Assembly (NCBI RefSeq): GCF_000368765.1
Contig: NZ_KB849655.1
Span: 979,231-1,043,230 of the forward strand
Origin: Acinetobacter junii CIP 64.5
Lineage (GTDB): Bacteria > Pseudomonadota > Gammaproteobacteria > Pseudomonadales > Moraxellaceae
Length of the DNA: 64,000 nucleotides
Reading direction: 5' to 3'
Of the stretch, positions 45,534 to 57,745 are shown piece after piece (position 1 is the stretch's first letter; each line of letters starts with the position of its first letter). The position numbers and the translations under genes are program-made. The notes beneath the pieces were generated by a model. That model made no database searches, had not been told where the DNA came from, and worked only from the letters and a program-made list of their open reading frames with translations.

Positions 45534-48007
45534 TTGAACCGTCCTTCGAAGCCCAAAATGGCATATGTTTTGTCTTCGTGCTCACCATCATAAGGATGAG
45601 ATCCCCACCCTACGCCATAATTTAGATACCAAACACGTGAAATTCGCCAATCATGGCGATACAAAAAGTTATAAACGGGCTGATGAGCAAAATCTTTTTG
45701 CTTAAAAGTACCCAGAGTCAGCTCAAAATGCTGTTTAAAGTCACGCTCATATTCACGCCATGTCAACCAATCATGTTGCAGATTTAACTCGATGCTATGA
45801 CTAGATACAGGGTTAAAATAATCAACTTGCACAGCTTTATTTCTTCCGTAATATCCAGTAACAGTCGCTTTGCTTGTGTGTTGTGGTGATTGAAAAAATT
45901 GCTGACTGAAATATGCCTGATAAGCTTGTCGTAAATTTCCATCATCAATATCTATCGCTTGATATTGAATACCTGCTTTTCGAGACTCATTAGCTTGCCA
46001 ATTCATCGCAGCTACATAAGATTGCCCTTTGTGCTTTTGGGCAATCGCTTGTAATGGTATATCAGCATCAGAATCGACTGAGAAGTTGTATGCCCAATGA
46101 TCATTTAACCAATGCGACCAATCCAATCTAACACCAAGTCGATCTTGATCCTTTCTTTCGGACAATAGAATATTGGCTGTTTTTCTATTTGAAGACCATT
46201 CCAGTCCCAGCCCTACCCGAGCATCGTCTAATTTCTTATTTTTATACCGTGCTTTTCGATATTGATGCTCAAGAAAGATACGATAATAATCATTAAACCA
46301 AGGACTATTTAAACGCGTCCAGAAACTCTGTTCGTTTGATCCTCGTAAACTATTTAATAGACGGTCATCATTAGACTTATTCCTTGAAAAATAACTATGA
46401 TGTTCTACACTCCACCGATCGCGATCCTTTAACTCTTTATAACTTAGTTGGACACCTGTATCGTCAGCAGCCGTTTGTAAAAGCTTTTTATTTAATTCTC
46501 GCCAATATGAAATATTTCCCAGAGCTTGCGCATTATTCATTTGGTTGATTTCCGTCATTTGGCTGACTTCATCCAAACCATTCCATTGTTCTAAACTTAG
46601 TTTCGCTGTTAATGGTTTTTGCCTCCAACGTTGAATCAAAGCCAGATTATTTTGATAACCAATATTACGTGGTGCGATTGAAACCAAATTTTCAAAATAC
46701 TGTTCGGCTTTTTCTAACTCATTCCGATAAGCAAGATTTAACCCTTTTAAAGTTAAATATTGTTCCCAATCTTCATGAGTTGTACGATCTACACCTTTTA
46801 CTTGGCTATATTGATAACGTCTTAATTGATGTTCCATTTCATCAATCAAGTTATTTGCTTCTTCAAATTTTTCTTGTTCTAAATACGCATAATATAAGGC
46901 TGAATAAACATCATAATCAGCATAGTTCTTTTCATTAAATAATGACAAATAAACTTGCTCTGCTTGTTCAGGTTGATTGGTAGCTAAATACGCATCTGCA
47001 ATTGCATGACGTGTATAAGTTGGCCAAAGATCTAGTGGAATACTAATACTCTGTAAAGTAGTTAATATATCCGTGTAACGCTTACGTTTCGCTAAAGCAT
47101 AGATGTAATCAGCGTAAAAGCTTTTTTGCCAATGAGGATAACCATTTACTATGGGTTTATACGATTCCATTTCAGCAAGTACGCGGTCTAATTCAACATA
47201 TGCATCTGCATATTTGCTTTCTTGTTGAGCAGTTTTATAAACAAGTACTGCATTTTTGATTTGAGTGGCGAATTGACTTAGTTTAATTCTGATCACTAAA
47301 TCAGGATGAGTCTGAAATAAGACAGAACGCGTTATATATTCATTTGTCACCTTATAATTTCCGTTATCATTTAGTGCTAATAAATATTCCTCTTGAGAAA
47401 ATTGATTTTTTTTCTTATCAAAAGCAGCATTTGCGGCTTGCAATGCTTGGATAGGCATTCCTACTAATCGATAGGTATGCGATAACAGCACTAGTTCTTC
47501 TGCATTTAATTGCTGCATATCTACTTGTTTTAATATGCTTTGAGCTTCCTGATTTTGCTTTGTTTCAGCAGCTATCGTTGCTAACCATACGTTCCACCCC
47601 ATTTGAGGATTATGAGCTCTAAACCCTGTAATCATCTTTTTAGCCAAAGAATATTGTGTGGCATCTCTTAAGGTTTTCACGACACTGGTCTGCGCATAAA
47701 TAGGAAATACTTCTATTTGTATATTTTCTATACAGGTAATCAACTCAGTAGCATGAAGCGTATTTCTTCCATACGAAAGTACAAAATAATCCGCAATTAA
47801 TTTTTGGTCTTTAGGATACAAAACTAATAATTTCTTTAAATCAAGTAACCCATGATCAACCTCTCCTTTCTGGATTAATTGAACAGCATACTCTCTCTGT
47901 TGATCAATCGGATTTGAATAAACAGCGCTTCCACAACACAATAAAACAAAAAGAGATACACAATGCACAGGAATAAATAATTTTATTTTAATCATATTAT
48001 TCCTCAT
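45530..48007 (-). CDS. pgaA: PNAG outer-membrane export porin PgaA
   Basis: PgaA lets partly deacetylated PNAG leave through the outer membrane. The 825-residue protein starts with a signal peptide (about 1-31, ending SAVYSN). A long TPR-type helical domain (about 35-500), with motifs such as ADYDVYSALYYAYLEQEKFEEA, lies in the periplasm. A C-terminal 16-strand barrel (about 530-825) of alternating aromatic strands ends with phenylalanine and lysine in GFEGRFK. It is the first gene of pgaABCD. The 530-bp AT-rich gap upstream carries its promoter. Length matches E. coli PgaA (807). Confidence 0.93.
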   Translation of the reverse strand: MRNNMIKIKLFIPVHCVSLFVLLCCGSAVYSNPIDQQREYAVQLIQKGEVDHGLLDLKKLLVLYPKDQKLIADYFVLSYGRNTLHATELITCIENIQIEVFPIYAQTSVVKTLRDATQYSLAKKMITGFRAHNPQMGWNVWLATIAAETKQNQEAQSILKQVDMQQLNAEELVLLSHTYRLVGMPIQALQAANAAFDKKKNQFSQEEYLLALNDNGNYKVTNEYITRSVLFQTHPDLVIRIKLSQFATQIKNAVLVYKTAQQESKYADAYVELDRVLAEMESYKPIVNGYPHWQKSFYADYIYALAKRKRYTDILTTLQSISIPLDLWPTYTRHAIADAYLATNQPEQAEQVYLSLFNEKNYADYDVYSALYYAYLEQEKFEEANNLIDEMEHQLRRYQYSQVKGVDRTTHEDWEQYLTLKGLNLAYRNELEKAEQYFENLVSIAPRNIGYQNNLALIQRWRQKPLTAKLSLEQWNGLDEVSQMTEINQMNNAQALGNISYWRELNKKLLQTAADDTGVQLSYKELKDRDRWSVEHHSYFSRNKSNDDRLLNSLRGSNEQSFWTRLNSPWFNDYYRIFLEHQYRKARYKNKKLDDARVGLGLEWSSNRKTANILLSERKDQDRLGVRLDWSHWLNDHWAYNFSVDSDADIPLQAIAQKHKGQSYVAAMNWQANESRKAGIQYQAIDIDDGNLRQAYQAYFSQQFFQSPQHTSKATVTGYYGRNKAVQVDYFNPVSSHSIELNLQHDWLTWREYERDFKQHFELTLGTFKQKDFAHQPVYNFLYRHDWRISRVWYLNYGVGWGSHPYDGEHEDKTYAILGFEGRFK

Positions 48008-48485
48008 TATTTAATATTTACTATAAATAATAATTTAATAAAAAAATAACCACAACAATAAATTAAAAAATTTTACTCCAAATTAAATTTAAATATAAAA
48101 TTATACCAAAGTTTAAAATAAAAATTAATATAAGCATATGTAATAATTATACTTATTCAAAAACAATATAAAAATAAAATCAAATTTAATTTTCCATACG
48201 AAAAACTTAAAAAAACGAAAAATAATTTAGATAAACATTATATTAAATAAAACTTAAAAAGAAAGAACGACCTGTATAATAAAGATCGTTCTGTATAAAT
48301 TAAAATAGATAATATTTAAAACTCATTTTTAATATTTTAATTAAGCTTTTTCAAAAAAAATAAAACCTAAACATAATATAAAAAGTTATATTTTCATCTA
48401 TTACAATCAGTTAATTATATCCATCAAATTTATTTATATGTTTTTTCGGCATCTTGCACGTATTTTGTCACAATATTGCACTTAT
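48008..48485. other. Very AT-rich region upstream of pgaA
   Basis: Almost 480 bp with long poly-A and poly-T runs and no open frame. It includes the pgaA promoter, but no single match is convincing. It is the junction between pgaA and the conserved suc genes. Confidence 0.5.
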
Positions 48486-48518
48486 AAAAAAAACCCAATG
48501 TCACCATTGGGTTTTTTC
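48486..48518 (-). terminator. Intrinsic terminator after sucD
   Basis: AAAAAACCCAATG (48488-48500) and CATTGGGTTTTTT (48505-48517) form a 13-bp stem with a TCAC loop. Confidence 0.88.
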
Positions 48519-48539
48519 AAGATAAATAAATCTAACGTA

Positions 48540-49430
48540 TTACGCTAAACCTTTCTCTTTCAGCACTTGCATCATTGTTGAGCCAAGTTCAGCTGGGCTA
48601 CGAGTGTAAGCCATACCTGCTTTTTCGAATGCAGCAAATTTCTCTTCTGCTGTACCTTTACCACCAGAGATAATCGCACCAGCATGACCCATACGTTTAC
48701 CTTTAGGCGCAGTTACACCAGCGATGTAACCAACAACTGGCTTGGTTACATTCGATTGAATGAATTCAGCAGCTTCTTCTTCTGCAGTACCACCAATCTC
48801 ACCAATCATGATGATTGCATCAGTATCAGGATCGTCTTGAAATAATTTCAATGCATCGATTTGGTTCATACCAGGGATTGGGTCACCACCGATACCGATA
48901 CAAGTAGATTGGCCTAAACCAAGCTTAGTTGTTTGAGCAACCGCTTCATAAGTCAATGTACCTGAACGTGAGATAATACCAATACGACCAGGTTGGTGGA
49001 TGTGACCAGGCATAATACCGATCTTACATTCACCTGGAGTGATCACGCCTGGGCAGTTAGGACCAACTAAACGAGTACCATTACCGTTAGTTTCTAAATA
49101 GCGTTTTGCTTTAAGCATATCGATTGTTGGAACACCTTCAGTGATCACAACAATAAGACCAACGCCTGAATCAACCGCTTCAACGATAGAATCTAATACA
49201 AATGGAGCTGGAACATAAATAACAGATGCATCAGCACCAGTCTCACGTACAGCATCTTTCATTGTATTGAATACAGGAAGGTCAAGGTGTGTTGTTCCAC
49301 CTTTACCTGGCGTAACACCACCAACAACTTTTGTACCGTAGTCTAAAGCTTGTGCAGAGTGGAAAGTACCGTTTTTACCAGTAAAACCTTGTACCAATAC
49401 TTTAGTGTCTTTATTAATTAATACGCTCAT
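48540..49430 (-). CDS. sucD: Succinyl-CoA synthetase alpha subunit
   Basis: With SucC it converts succinyl-CoA to succinate while making a nucleoside triphosphate. The 296-residue protein has the CoA-binding Rossmann domain with [20 protein letters not shown] and [10 protein letters not shown], then [23 protein letters not shown] (in family pattern) and the phosphohistidine in [18 protein letters not shown], residue about 250. Length matches E. coli (289). It follows sucC after 14 bp in one operon and ends at a strong terminator. Confidence 0.97.
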   Translation of the reverse strand: MSVLINKDTKVLVQGFTGKNGTFHSAQALDYGTKVVGGVTPGKGGTTHLDLPVFNTMKDAVRETGADASVIYVPAPFVLDSIVEAVDSGVGLIVVITEGVPTIDMLKAKRYLETNGNGTRLVGPNCPGVITPGECKIGIMPGHIHQPGRIGIISRSGTLTYEAVAQTTKLGLGQSTCIGIGGDPIPGMNQIDALKLFQDDPDTDAIIMIGEIGGTAEEEAAEFIQSNVTKPVVGYIAGVTAPKGKRMGHAGAIISGGKGTAEEKFAAFEKAGMAYTRSPAELGSTMMQVLKEKGLA

Positions 49431-49444
49431 GATTGATACTCCCC

Positions 49445-50611
49445 TTACGCTTTAACTGCAGCAACAATTTTTTCTGCAGCATCAGATAAACCGTTTGCAG
49501 AAATTAATTTCAAACCAGATTCATCAAGCAATTTCGCACCTAGCTCAGCATTGTTACCTTCTAAGCGAACAACAACTGGTACAGTTACGTTTACTTCTTG
49601 AACTGCTGCAATAATTGCTTCAGCAATCATGTCACAACGAACGATACCACCAAAGATGTTGATTAAAACACCTTGTACAGAAGTATCAGCAAGAATAATT
49701 TTGAATGCTTCGATTACACGCTCTTTAGTCGCACCGCCACCAACATCTAGGAAGTTAGCAGGCTGACCACCATAAAGCTTGATGATGTCCATCGTTGCCA
49801 TTGCAAGACCAGCACCATTCACCATACAACCGATGTTACCTTCTAAAGCAACATAGTTAAGGTCAAATTCAGATGCTTTTAATTCACGCTCATTTTCTTG
49901 AGATTTATCACGCAAAGCTGCAACTTTTGGCAAACGATAAAGCGCGTTAGAGTCAATACCTACTTTCGCGTCTACACATAAAATTTCGCCATTTTCACGA
50001 ACTGAAAGTGGGTTAATTTCAAATAAAGCAAAATCATTTTCTACAAATGCTTGGTAAGCAGCAGACATAATTTTAACAAATTGACCGATTTGTTTATCTT
50101 TCAAACCAAGAGCAAATGCAACTTCACGTGCTTGGAATGGTTGTAAACCTACTAATGGATCAACTTCAACTTTAATAATTTTTTCAGGTGTTTCTTCAGC
50201 AACTTTCTCGATTTCTACACCACCTTCGGTAGAAGCCATGAAAGTAATACGACGGCTAGAACGATCTACAACCGCGCCTAAGTAAAGCTCACGCTCAACT
50301 GGATAGACATCTTCTGCAACAATAATGCTGTTAACAGGCTGACCATTTGCATCTGTTTGATACGTTACAAGACGAGTACCAATAATATTGTTAGCAAATT
50401 CGATAACATCTTCTTTTGATTTTGCAACTTTTACGCCACCAGCCTTACCACGACCACCAGCATGTACTTGCGCTTTCATTACCGCGAATTTACCACCAAG
50501 CTGTTCAAACGCAGCTACTGCTTCATCTGCATTTGTTGCCAAAATACCTTCTTGTACTGGCATGCCATATTTTTTTAATAACGCTTTAGCTTGATACTCA
50601 TGTAAGTTCAT
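49445..50611 (-). CDS. sucC: Succinyl-CoA synthetase beta subunit
   Basis: The 388-residue ATP-grasp subunit binds nucleotide and succinate. It begins [18 protein letters not shown], has [16 protein letters not shown] (nucleotide loop, residues about 46-60), LFEINPLSV with metal ligands (about 200) and [18 protein letters not shown] (about 315-332). It is first in the sucCD operon and is separated from lpd by 137 bp with a terminator, so sucCD has its own promoter. The length equals that of E. coli SucC. Confidence 0.97.
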   Translation of the reverse strand: MNLHEYQAKALLKKYGMPVQEGILATNADEAVAAFEQLGGKFAVMKAQVHAGGRGKAGGVKVAKSKEDVIEFANNIIGTRLVTYQTDANGQPVNSIIVAEDVYPVERELYLGAVVDRSSRRITFMASTEGGVEIEKVAEETPEKIIKVEVDPLVGLQPFQAREVAFALGLKDKQIGQFVKIMSAAYQAFVENDFALFEINPLSVRENGEILCVDAKVGIDSNALYRLPKVAALRDKSQENERELKASEFDLNYVALEGNIGCMVNGAGLAMATMDIIKLYGGQPANFLDVGGGATKERVIEAFKIILADTSVQGVLINIFGGIVRCDMIAEAIIAAVQEVNVTVPVVVRLEGNNAELGAKLLDESGLKLISANGLSDAAEKIVAAVKA

Positions 50612-50717
50612 TTAATTACCTACTACGTTGTTTATTGTGACGCGACCTAGATATTCTTAACACTAGGACACTACATTATGAGACGACGACTGTCTTATAA
50701 ACCAATCGTCTTCATTC

Positions 50718-50744
50718 AAAAAAGTGTGGCGAACCACACTTTTT
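50718..50744 (-). terminator. Intrinsic terminator after lpd
   Basis: AAAAGTGTGG (50720-50729), CGAA loop, CCACACTTTT (50734-50743). It separates sucAB-lpd from sucCD. Confidence 0.85.
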
Positions 50745-50748
50745 GTTT

Positions 50749-52194
<1,446 letters not shown>

Positions 52195-52197
52195 TCA

Positions 52198-52264
52198 ATC
52201 TCCCTAAATCCCCTTTTGATTAAGGGGACTGAACTTTCTTAATTAAAGAAAAGTTAGGGATGAT
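52198..52264. repeat. Cloverleaf-like palindromic element between sucB and lpd
   Basis: An outer stem TCCCTAA (52201-52207) / TTAGGGA (52254-52260) encloses two hairpins: TCCCCTT / AAGGGGA (52209-52215 with 52222-52228), and a near match ACTTTCTT / AAGAAAAGT (52233-52253). It looks like the short palindromic repeats scattered in Acinetobacter intergenic DNA, but only one copy is in this window. Confidence 0.6.
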
Positions 52265-52278
52265 TTTTAAATAATAAG

Positions 52279-53469
52279 TTATAGGTCAAGAATAAGTTTA
52301 GCCGGCTCTTCTAACAATTCTTTAATTGTTACTAAGAAACCTACTGCTTCTTTACCATCAATTAGACGGTGGTCATATGAAAGCGCTAAATACATCATTG
52401 GCAAGATTTCAACTTGTCCATTTACCGCCATAGGACGTTCTTGGATTTTATGCATACCAAGAATCGCTGTTTGTGGCTGGTTTAAAATAGGTGTTGAAAG
52501 TAATGAACCGAAAGTACCACCATTAGTAATAGTGAATGTACCGCCAGTCATCTCTTCGATCGATAATTTACCTTCACGTGCTTTAGCAGCATATGCAGCA
52601 ATACCACCTTCTACTTCAGCATAGTTCATACGATCAGTATCACGAAGGATTGGCACAACTAAGCCACGATCAGAAGAAACTGCTACACCGATGTCATAGA
52701 AACCGTGATAAACAATATCATCACCATCAATCGACGCATTTACAGCTGGATAGCGTTTTAAAGCTTCTGTTGCTGCTTTAACAAAGAAAGACATGAAACC
52801 TAAACGAGCACCATGGCGTTTTTCGAAAGCATCTTTATATTGCTTACGCATTTCCATGATCGGCTTCATGTTAACTTCATTGAATGTTGTTAACATTGCA
52901 GTTTGTTGGGTAGCCGCCAATAAACGCTCAGCAACACGCTTACGTAAACGTGTCATTGGAACACGTTTCTCGATACGTTCACCTACAGCAACGCTTAACG
53001 GCTGAACTGAAGCAGCTGGTTTATGATTTGCAACGTCTTCTTTAGTGATACGACCACCACGACCAGTACCTTGTACGTCAGCAGCATTGATACCTGTTTC
53101 AGATAATGCTTTACGAACAGCAGGGGCTTGGTTTTGATCAACAGCTTGAGTTGATGCAGCCGCAGCTGGGGCAGATGCCACAGGAGCCGCTGCAACTGGT
53201 GCAGCAGCTTCAGGAGCAGCCGCAGAAACAGCACCAGCTTCAAATTGAGCAATTACTTCATCAGAAAGAACTGTATCGCCTTCACCTTTGATGATCGCAA
53301 CTAAGCTACCATCAGCTGGAGCAACCACTTCTAAAACAACTTTATCGGTTTCAATGTCACAGATCACTTCATCACGTGATACAGGTTCACCTACTTTTTT
53401 ATGCCAAGTTGCGATCGTACCGTCAGCAACTGACTCTGGGAATACCGGTGCTTTAATTTCGGTTGCCAT
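52279..53469 (-). CDS. sucB: 2-oxoglutarate dehydrogenase E2 (dihydrolipoyl succinyltransferase)
   Basis: E2 core of the 2-oxoglutarate dehydrogenase complex. The 396-residue protein has one lipoyl domain (residues about 1-75, lipoyl lysine in ETDKVVLEV at about 43), a linker very rich in Ala and Pro (about 78-110), an E3-binding domain ([26 protein letters not shown]), and a catalytic domain with [14 protein letters not shown]. Active His and Asp are intact. The ATG is one base from the sucA stop codon, so translation is coupled. Confidence 0.97.
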   Translation of the reverse strand: MATEIKAPVFPESVADGTIATWHKKVGEPVSRDEVICDIETDKVVLEVVAPADGSLVAIIKGEGDTVLSDEVIAQFEAGAVSAAAPEAAAPVAAAPVASAPAAAASTQAVDQNQAPAVRKALSETGINAADVQGTGRGGRITKEDVANHKPAASVQPLSVAVGERIEKRVPMTRLRKRVAERLLAATQQTAMLTTFNEVNMKPIMEMRKQYKDAFEKRHGARLGFMSFFVKAATEALKRYPAVNASIDGDDIVYHGFYDIGVAVSSDRGLVVPILRDTDRMNYAEVEGGIAAYAAKAREGKLSIEEMTGGTFTITNGGTFGSLLSTPILNQPQTAILGMHKIQERPMAVNGQVEILPMMYLALSYDHRLIDGKEAVGFLVTIKELLEEPAKLILDL

Positions 53470-56321
53470 TATTTAGAATCTCCTGATTGTTCAGCTTCAA
53501 TTGCAAGTGCGTCATTGACGAGCTGAGCTTGTTGTTTTGCATGCAAGTACGGTGAGCCACAAGCAGGTGCGGCAGATGCTTCACGTCCAGCATAGCTAAT
53601 ACGAATTTGTTTACCTGATTTAAGAACGTCTTCATACAAACGAGGAACGATAAATAACCAAGCGCCTTGGTTTTTAGGTTCTTCTTGCGCCCAAACAAGT
53701 TCTTGAATGTTTGGATATTGAGCCATAACTTCAGCTAAACGCTGTTCTGGATATGGATATAACTGTTCAATACGAACAATCGCGATATGGTTTAAACCAA
53801 GCTCACGACGTTTTTCGAGTAAATCGTAATAAACCTTACCACCACAAAGAACTAAACGAGTAACGTCAGCTTTGTTAATTTGATCGACTTCATCAATCAC
53901 TGTTTGGAATGAACCATTTGCTAATTCATCTAAAGTTGAAGTCGCTAATTTATGACGTAGCAATGACTTTGGTGACATCACAATCATTGGCTTACGAATA
54001 GGACGAACCGCTTGACGACGTAAAGCATGGAAAATCTGTGCTGGTGTTGTAGGAGTCAATACTTGCATATTGTCTTCAGCACACAATTGTAAGAAACGCT
54101 CTAAACGTGCAGATGAATGCTCAGGACCCTGACCTTCATAACCATGTGGTAACAACATCGTTAAACCACAAACGCGCTCCCACTTGGTTTCACCAGAAGC
54201 AATGAATTGGTCAATCACGACTTGCGCACAGTTTGCAAAGTCACCAAATTGTGCTTCCCAAACGATCAAGCTCTTCGGTAGAGTGGTTGCATAACCATAT
54301 TCAAAAGCAAGCACAGCTTCTTCTGATAATAAAGAGTCATACACCGCAACACGTGGCTGATTTTCTTTAATGTGACACAACGGGATGTAAACAGAACCAT
54401 CAACTTGGTTATGTAGTTTTGCATGGCGGTGAGAGAATGTACCACGCCCAACGTCTTCACCCGTAATACGTACTAGGAAGCCATCGTCCAGCAAAGATGC
54501 ATATGCCAATGTTTCAGCAGCACCCCAGTTCAGTGGCATTTCACCTGTTTGCATTTTGATGCGGTCATCAATAACTTTTTGTACTTGGCGTTGTAATACA
54601 AAACCTTCAGGTAATGTATTCATTGTTTTGCCAAGTTCTTTTAAGCGATCAATGTTAAAGCTCGTATCCCAAACATCTGTATATTCATGACCTAGATATG
54701 GTGTCCAATCCACAAACATTTTTTTGTTTGGTTCACGTACTAATGCATTAGCAACATGGTTGCCCGCTTCTAAATCAGAACGATAACCTTCAACCATTTG
54801 ATCAGCGCTTGCACGATCAAGGACTTTCTCTTGAACCAATTGATCAGCATAAAGCGTACGTGTAGTCGCTTTTTTATTAATCACTTGATACATCAACGGT
54901 TGAGTTGCAGATGGTTCATCTGCTTCGTTATGACCACGACGACGGTAACAGAACAAATCAATCACAACGTCTTTGCGGAATTCATGACGGAAATCATGTG
55001 CAAGTTGTGTTGCAAAAATTACAGCTTCAGGATCATCACCATTCACATGGAAAATTGGTGACTGAATCATTTTTGCTACGTCAGTACAGTATTCTGTAGA
55101 ACGTGTATCGCGCGGATCTGAAGTCGTGAAACCAACTTGGTTATTAATAACGATATGAACTGTACCACCGACTGTATAACCACGTGTTTGTGACATTTGG
55201 AAGGTTTCTTGGTTAACACCTTGACCTGCAAATGCCGCATCACCGTGAACAATCACAGGAAGAACATCGTCACCACCAATATCTTTACGACGTACTTGAC
55301 GAGCACGTACCGAACCTTCGACTACTGGTCCAACAATTTCTAAGTGCGATGGGTTAAATGCTAATGCTAAGTGAACCTCACCACCAGGCGTCATCACATT
55401 TGAAGAGAAACCTTGGTGATACTTAACATCACCAGAACCTTTTTTGTGTAGGCTCTTCCCTTCAAACTCACCAAATAAGTCGGCTGGGTTTTTACCCATA
55501 ATGTTGACTAAAACGTTGAGACGACCACGGTGTGGCATACCAATCACAACTTCTTTACAACCAACACTACCTGCACGCTGAATGATCTCATTCATCATTG
55601 GAATAAAAGACTCACCGCCTTCCACACCAAAACGCTTTGCACCTACGAATTTTGTACCTAAATACTTTTCTAAGCCTTCTGCCGCAGTCAAACGCTCTAA
55701 AAAGCCTTTTTTCTGATCAGCTGAGAAATTAAATTTCCCACGAGCACCTTCCAAACGCTGCTGAATCCAACGTTTTTCTTTAGTGTCGACGATATGCATG
55801 TATTCTGCACCGATTGAGGTACAGTAAATTGCTTCCATTGCCTCAATCATTTCCGACAATGTAGCTTCTGCTTTACCAATCGCGAGATTACCTGTATTGA
55901 ATACAGTATCAAGATCAGATTTTGTTAAACCATGTGCAGATAAATCGAGGTCAGGAACGTCTTCACGTTTCGCAAGACCTAATGGATCGAGTTTAGCTTT
56001 TTGATGACCACGGTTACGATAAGCAGCAATGAGTTGAAGTACACCAATTTGACGACGCTCATGCTCTGTGCTCACAGCACTTTGAACTACAGGTTGAATT
56101 CGGCTTGAATTACGACCCAAAAGCAGGAATTGTTCACGCACACTACCGTGTGGTTGATCCCCTTTAGGATATTTGTCGAAATATTCACGCCAATCCTCTG
56201 ACACTGAGGTTGGAGATGTTAGATACTGTTCGTAAAGCTCTTCAATATACGCTGCACTATCAGCGGAAAGTTCAGTGTCAAGACGCAGTGCGTCAGCAAC
56301 TTCTTGCATTTTTGGACCCAT
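53469..56321 (-). CDS. sucA: 2-oxoglutarate dehydrogenase E1
   Basis: Thiamine-diphosphate-dependent E1 that decarboxylates 2-oxoglutarate in the TCA cycle. The 950-residue protein has the E1 N-terminal targeting helix ([16 protein letters not shown]). The cofactor domain has [17 protein letters not shown] (about residues 260-276), [15 protein letters not shown] and [12 protein letters not shown]. The second half has [17 protein letters not shown]. An ATG at 56309 (MQEVADAL) is likely the true start, since the ATG at 56321 touches its AGGAA; the choice changes four residues. It leads sucAB-lpd. Confidence 0.96.
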   Translation of the reverse strand: MGPKMQEVADALRLDTELSADSAAYIEELYEQYLTSPTSVSEDWREYFDKYPKGDQPHGSVREQFLLLGRNSSRIQPVVQSAVSTEHERRQIGVLQLIAAYRNRGHQKAKLDPLGLAKREDVPDLDLSAHGLTKSDLDTVFNTGNLAIGKAEATLSEMIEAMEAIYCTSIGAEYMHIVDTKEKRWIQQRLEGARGKFNFSADQKKGFLERLTAAEGLEKYLGTKFVGAKRFGVEGGESFIPMMNEIIQRAGSVGCKEVVIGMPHRGRLNVLVNIMGKNPADLFGEFEGKSLHKKGSGDVKYHQGFSSNVMTPGGEVHLALAFNPSHLEIVGPVVEGSVRARQVRRKDIGGDDVLPVIVHGDAAFAGQGVNQETFQMSQTRGYTVGGTVHIVINNQVGFTTSDPRDTRSTEYCTDVAKMIQSPIFHVNGDDPEAVIFATQLAHDFRHEFRKDVVIDLFCYRRRGHNEADEPSATQPLMYQVINKKATTRTLYADQLVQEKVLDRASADQMVEGYRSDLEAGNHVANALVREPNKKMFVDWTPYLGHEYTDVWDTSFNIDRLKELGKTMNTLPEGFVLQRQVQKVIDDRIKMQTGEMPLNWGAAETLAYASLLDDGFLVRITGEDVGRGTFSHRHAKLHNQVDGSVYIPLCHIKENQPRVAVYDSLLSEEAVLAFEYGYATTLPKSLIVWEAQFGDFANCAQVVIDQFIASGETKWERVCGLTMLLPHGYEGQGPEHSSARLERFLQLCAEDNMQVLTPTTPAQIFHALRRQAVRPIRKPMIVMSPKSLLRHKLATSTLDELANGSFQTVIDEVDQINKADVTRLVLCGGKVYYDLLEKRRELGLNHIAIVRIEQLYPYPEQRLAEVMAQYPNIQELVWAQEEPKNQGAWLFIVPRLYEDVLKSGKQIRISYAGREASAAPACGSPYLHAKQQAQLVNDALAIEAEQSGDSK

Positions 56322-56754
56322 TTCCTATTGCAAAAAATAATACAGGCTGCCTTTTAAGCAGACCCATGATTCATAGTATCGAATTGGTAACAAGACACTA
56401 CTACCCAAGATCATCCAACCTTAGGACATTATCACTACACATCAGGAGTATTCCTTTTGATGTAACAAATCAGTCACGCACCCATAAACAAGGCGCGCAA
56501 CTCATTCTTATACTCGACGACATCGAGCAATTTTTTGCAAATCATTTTAGAAAAATTAACTAAATTTTTAACTTTTCTAAATTGACTTTGACTGAATAAT
56601 CTGCATAAATCTTTTGTGAATATCTCCTGTATAACTTAAGGAATATCCTAATTTTTTTGCTTTCAGTCGTTGGCAGAAATCCTAACATGTTATCAAGCTT
56701 GGATTGATTTTTTTGACACATACCATCCATAAATCAGCGAAATACACACATCAA

Positions 56755-56782
56755 ATTATAATCTAATATAGCGCCCTTTCAA
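56755..56782 (-). promoter_or_regulatory. Candidate promoter for sucAB-lpd
   Basis: On the minus strand TTGAAA (56782-56777), a 16-bp spacer, and a perfect TATAAT (56760-56755). This predicts a start near 56748 and an unusually long leader of about 430 nt before sucA. Confidence 0.35.
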
Positions 56783-56964
56783 AAAAAGTTGCACTCTTAT
56801 CGACCAAAGTTAAAGATTTTCTACAAATCTCGCACAAACTCTAAGCACAGTGCTCAAAAACGAATCAACGCAAAGCAATTGATCAACTTTTCTAATTCTT
56901 TTTATCTACATAAGTAATAAGCATACCAGCATCCTTGTAGCACAAAACATACTTTTATGACGCA

Positions 56965-57001
56965 AATAAAAAAACGGAAGCTTTTTTCAAAACTTCCGTT
57001 T
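56965..57001 (-). terminator. Intrinsic terminator after sdhB
   Basis: AAACGGAAG (56972-56980) and CTTCCGTTT (56993-57001) pair around a 12-nt loop; on the minus strand the stem is followed by a long T run. Confidence 0.8.
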
Positions 57002-57020
57002 CTTCTACAGGAAAACCGAA

Positions 57021-57731
57021 TTAACCAGCTTGATCCAATAGCATATTACGAATGTGGCCAATTGCCTTAGTTGGGTTTAACCCTTTTGGACATACAGACA
57101 CACAGTTCATGATTCCTTTACAACGGAATAATGAGAATGGGTCATCCAAACGCGCCAAACGCTCTTGAGTAGCAGTATCACGCGAATCGATAATAAAACG
57201 ATAAGCATTTAACAATGCAGATGGTCCCAAGAACTTGTCAGGGTTCCACCAGAACGATGGGCATGAAGTTGAACAACATGCACATAGAATACATTCATAC
57301 AAACCATCAAGATGTTCACGATCTGCTTGAGATTGCAAACGCTCTTTCGCAGGAGCTGGCTGATTGTTGATCAAGAATGGCTGAATTTTATTGTATTGAT
57401 CGTAGAATTGATTCATATCTACAACCAAGTCTTTTACAACTGGTAAACCAGGTAAAGGACGAATTACAATTTTTTCAGGCAGGTCATTCAAGTTCCACAA
57501 ACATGCCAAACCATTTTTACCATTAATGTTCACACCATCAGAACCACAAATACCTTCACGGCATGAACGGCGGAATGTTAATGTTTCATCCTGAACTTTT
57601 AATGCAAGTAACGCGTCAAGCAACATACGGTGCTTGTCAGTTAACTCTAACTTAAAAGTTTGCATGTAAGGCGCTTTATCCTTATCAGGATCATAGCGGT
57701 AGATTTCGAATGTACGAGTACCTCTACTCAT
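57021..57731 (-). CDS. sdhB: Succinate dehydrogenase iron-sulfur subunit
   Basis: Carries electrons from SdhA to quinone. The 236-residue protein has the [2Fe-2S] cysteines in FRRSCREGICGSDGVNINGKNGLAC (given in family order: C-x4-C-x2-C...C), and the [4Fe-4S] and [3Fe-4S] cysteines in CILCACCSTSCPSFWWNP and CKGIMNCVSVCPKGLNP. Length equals E. coli SdhB (238). It is last in the sdhCDAB operon, 14 bp after sdhA, with a terminator behind it. Confidence 0.97.
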   Translation of the reverse strand: MSRGTRTFEIYRYDPDKDKAPYMQTFKLELTDKHRMLLDALLALKVQDETLTFRRSCREGICGSDGVNINGKNGLACLWNLNDLPEKIVIRPLPGLPVVKDLVVDMNQFYDQYNKIQPFLINNQPAPAKERLQSQADREHLDGLYECILCACCSTSCPSFWWNPDKFLGPSALLNAYRFIIDSRDTATQERLARLDDPFSLFRCKGIMNCVSVCPKGLNPTKAIGHIRNMLLDQAG

Positions 57732-57745
57732 CTTTGTTCTCCCGA

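Larger units (their letters stand above)
56322..57020. other. Intergenic region between sucA and sdhB
   Basis: About 700 bp between two leftward operons. It holds the sdhB terminator at its right end and the probable sucA promoter (listed separately). A rightward open frame spanning part of sucA and this gap has no family match and is likely spurious. No other signal is seen. Confidence 0.5.

Noticed and set aside
46612..46938. 108-codon open frame opposite pgaA
   Set aside because: It is antisense to a confident gene, with composition that fits a shadow frame.
56210..56563. Rightward 117-codon open frame at the sucA start
   Set aside because: It overlaps sucA antisense, has no family resemblance and no promoter or ribosome site.
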